Shown: positions 6,109-6,656 of the stretch, piece after piece
Layout: every line of letters starts with the position of its first letter
How positions within the stretch are numbered: position 1 is the stretch's first letter
Source: Solirubrobacterales bacterium
GTDB taxonomy: Bacteria; Actinomycetota; Thermoleophilia; Solirubrobacterales; Solirubrobacteraceae
Direction: 5' to 3'
DNA length: 6,656 nucleotides
Assembly: GCA_019240015.1 (NCBI GenBank)
Contig: JAFAZB010000480.1
Location: forward strand, 1-6,656
Notes under the pieces: model-generated
What the model saw: the letters and a program-made list of their open reading frames with translations, nothing else
Told to the model about the DNA's origin: nothing
The model's database searches: none
Position numbers and translations under genes: made by a program

Positions 6109-6121
6109 CCCCGCCGTTATT

Positions 6122-6656
6122 GTGCTCCGCTTGGCTCGGCTGCTCGGATCCGAGCGCGGGTTCCCGCGCGTCAGCCTGCTCACGGCGCTGGCGGCGCTGG
6201 TGGCGTTGGCGCTCGTGGTCGTGGTGATCGTGCTGGTGTCCGGGGGCGCCTCCCAGTCGGCGCCGACGCTGCCGCCGATCGTCCGCCGGGTGGGACCGGA
6301 GTCGATCTTCACGCCCGGGCCGCCGCTGAAGGCCAACCCCGCCGCGACGCTCGACACGCTCAAGCGCCTGGGAGTCGACCGGGTGCGGATCTTCCTCGGC
6401 TGGAGCTCGATCGCCCCGGACCCGCTGTCCCGCGTCCGGCCGGTGTTCGACGCCGCCGATCCGGCCGCCTACCCTGCCGCCAACTGGGGGATCTACGACA
6501 CGATCGTGCGCGATACGGTCGCCCGTGGGATGGGGCTCGACGTCACTTTGGGGCCGCCTCCGCCGCTGTGGGCCTCGGGCCGTGGCGCCCCGCACCCCAC
6601 CACGCAGACGCAGTGGAAGCCTTCGGCGAGCGCTTTCGGCAGCTTCGTCCGGGCCG
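6122..6656 (+). CDS. Membrane-anchored glycoside-hydrolase-like (cellulase / TIM-barrel) protein, N-terminal part
   Basis: The 178 visible residues begin with a short cationic segment (R3, R6, R12, R16), one strongly hydrophobic helix (about 18-40) and a Ser/Pro-rich linker (about 41-58), so the rest lies outside the cytoplasm, held by an N-terminal anchor or uncleaved signal. From about 60 the sequence reads like the first strands of a GH5-type barrel: a TLDTLKRLGVDRVRIFLGW segment (76-94), where a helix leads into a beta-strand; W94-S-S-I-A-P-D (94-100); a Y125-D126 followed by a helix and R135-G-M-G-L-D-V (135-141); then PPLWASGRGAP (147-157) and WKPSASAFGSFV (165-176). I remember this pattern from proteins annotated as family 5 cellulases in Solirubrobacterales. 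The catalytic glutamates would lie beyond the window edge, so activity cannot be judged. GTG at 6122 is the first possible start after an in-frame TGA at 6086-6088; there is no Shine-Dalgarno site, so a leaderless message or the TTG at 6131 are alternatives. Confidence 0.8.
   Translation, partial: MLRLARLLGSERGFPRVSLLTALAALVALALVVVVIVLVSGGASQSAPTLPPIVRRVGPESIFTPGPPLKANPAATLDTLKRLGVDRVRIFLGWSSIAPDPLSRVRPVFDAADPAAYPAANWGIYDTIVRDTVARGMGLDVTLGPPPPLWASGRGAPHPTTQTQWKPSASAFGSFVRA

Larger units (their letters stand above)
5995..6121. promoter_or_regulatory. Divergent intergenic region between the glycosyltransferase and glycoside-hydrolase-like genes
   Basis: This 127-bp region separates two divergently transcribed genes and should hold both promoters. 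It contains the -10-like hexamer for the leftward gene and an 8-bp direct repeat nearer the rightward gene, each listed separately. I find no convincing -35 box and no Shine-Dalgarno site for either gene. The 39-bp stretch 6031-6069 shows nothing I can name. Confidence 0.5.

Noticed and set aside
5995..6363. Upstream extension of the glycosyltransferase to 636 residues
   Set aside because: The added 123 residues are low-complexity Ser/Thr/Arg-rich, cross the intergenic region and overlap the divergent hydrolase-like gene antisense. The ATG at 5994 suits the family and the -10 element.
6059..6595. Minus-strand open frame of 178 codons opposite the hydrolase-like gene
   Set aside because: Arg/His/Gly-rich product without domain features, while the plus strand encodes a membrane helix and a recognisable barrel-like sequence.
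1..6656. CRISPR array, tRNA/rRNA gene, insertion sequence, prophage or toxin-antitoxin pair
   Set aside because: No regularly spaced repeats, cloverleaf-like sequence, transposase or integrase reading frame, or terminal inverted repeats were found on either strand; the window is almost entirely filled by seven genes.

Overview
The window is GC-rich throughout and densely coded, with third codon positions almost all G or C. Protein signatures point to a high-GC actinobacterium, most likely of the Thermoleophilia / Solirubrobacterales type. The small Cys-pair secreted protein and the glycoside-hydrolase-like protein both resemble families I remember from that group. This placement is inference from family resemblance; no database search was run.

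Layout, left to right. (1) Positions 1-2003, minus strand: a two-gene unit of prolyl-tRNA synthetase (proS) followed 27 nt downstream by a CDP-alcohol phosphatidyltransferase that runs off the left edge. (2) Positions 2004-2129: a 126-bp divergent intergenic region. (3) Positions 2130-2738, plus strand: a Mn-type superoxide dismutase (sodA) with a good ribosome binding site. (4) Positions 2760-5994, minus strand: a tightly packed three-gene unit, transcribed in the order multi-membrane-span GT39-like glycosyltransferase, small exported membrane-anchored protein with two cysteines, then ispG of the MEP isoprenoid pathway. Gaps are 11 and 20 nt. (5) Positions 5995-6121: a 127-bp divergent intergenic region. 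(6) Positions 6122-6656, plus strand: the N-terminal 178 residues of a membrane-anchored glycoside-hydrolase-like protein cut by the right edge.

How the genes may work together. proS, ispG and the phosphatidyltransferase are core functions (translation, isoprenoid precursors, phospholipids). sodA is a single gene on the opposite strand between ispG and proS, which are often near each other in actinobacteria. The less ordinary part is the right half: a GT-C type glycosyltransferase (a class that normally uses polyprenyl-phosphate sugars), an uncharacterised anchored exported protein and the isoprenoid enzyme IspG appear co-transcribed, next to a divergent exported sugar-hydrolase-like gene. 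A cell-envelope glycan link is plausible but is inference only.

I see no tRNA, rRNA, CRISPR array, insertion sequence, attachment site or phage gene. The window is mostly ordinary chromosomal sequence; the best candidate for something undescribed is the small protein at 4022-4441 and its neighbourhood.
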